From contig VXZL01000680.1 in the NCBI GenBank assembly GCA_009845505.1, positions 10,738-17,696 of the forward strand: 6,959 bases of DNA, written 5' to 3'. The notes under the pieces were generated by a model. It saw only the letters and a program-made list of their open reading frames with translations, had not been told where the DNA came from and did not search any database. Source of the DNA: Candidatus Poribacteria bacterium. GTDB lineage: Bacteria > Poribacteria > WGA-4E > WGA-3G. The position numbers were made by a program, and so were the translations under genes. Shown here one piece after another: positions 6,944-6,959 of the stretch (positions are counted from its first letter, which is position 1; each line of letters opens with the position of its first letter).

Positions 6944-6959
6944 CCGGTAGGTGCGGTTT
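6944..6959. repeat. Start of a related third hairpin element, cut by the window edge
   Basis: The last 16 bases, ccggtaggtgcggttt, match the left arm of the two upstream repeats (ggtaggcgaggttt) at 12 of 14 positions from 6946. The stem half would be GGTGCGGTT instead of GGCGAGGTT. If this is the same kind of element, the sequence just past the window should continue with the complementary AACCGCACC. Confidence 0.5.

Overview
The window holds a molybdate-uptake operon (modABC, modA cut by the left edge), a convergent dephospho-CoA kinase gene (coaE), and a two-gene operon for a heterodimeric type I ABC exporter. It ends in an intergenic repeat region. Base composition looks balanced (about half GC by eye), genes are tightly packed, and all gene calls rest on clear family motifs. 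I see no tRNA, rRNA, CRISPR array, transposase or phage gene.

Layout. Positions 1-2288 (+) carry modA (C-terminal 181 codons), modB (ATGA overlap with modA) and modC (6 nt after modB). Together they encode the periplasmic binding protein, membrane channel and ATPase of a high-affinity molybdate (possibly tungstate) importer. A 64-nt gap with no convincing terminator separates modC from coaE (2353-3000, -), which encodes the last enzyme of coenzyme A synthesis. Positions 3001-3200 are a divergent intergenic region. It holds a strong sigma70-type promoter for the downstream exporter genes, a candidate promoter for coaE placed so close to the start codon that the mRNA may be leaderless, and a short 7-nt tandem repeat. 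Positions 3201-4967 and 4964-6715 (+) encode two full-length ABC exporter half-transporters joined by an ATGA overlap with a strong Shine-Dalgarno sequence. Their ATPase motifs differ in a complementary way: the first has an altered signature (LSAGE), and the second has Asp in place of the catalytic Glu. This fits a heterodimer with one consensus and one degenerate ATP site. Positions 6716-6959 hold two copies of a 65-66 bp hairpin-containing repeat and the start of a related third element cut by the right edge.

Organism. The gene set is bacterial. ModA implies a periplasm or an equivalent lipoprotein arrangement. The intergenic repeats with a GGTAGGCGAGGTTT core remind me of repeats common in 'Candidatus Poribacteria' and related uncultured bacteria. 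The exporter motifs ([13 protein letters not shown] and [13 protein letters not shown]) resemble a family I associate with Chloroflexi, cyanobacteria and similar phyla. Both are recollections that I could not check, so taxonomy is tentative.

Novelty. I do not see a clearly undescribed system. The items most worth a second look are the asymmetric ATP sites of the exporter pair and the intergenic repeat family. After those come the possible leaderless coaE transcript and the heptamer repeat beside the divergent promoters.
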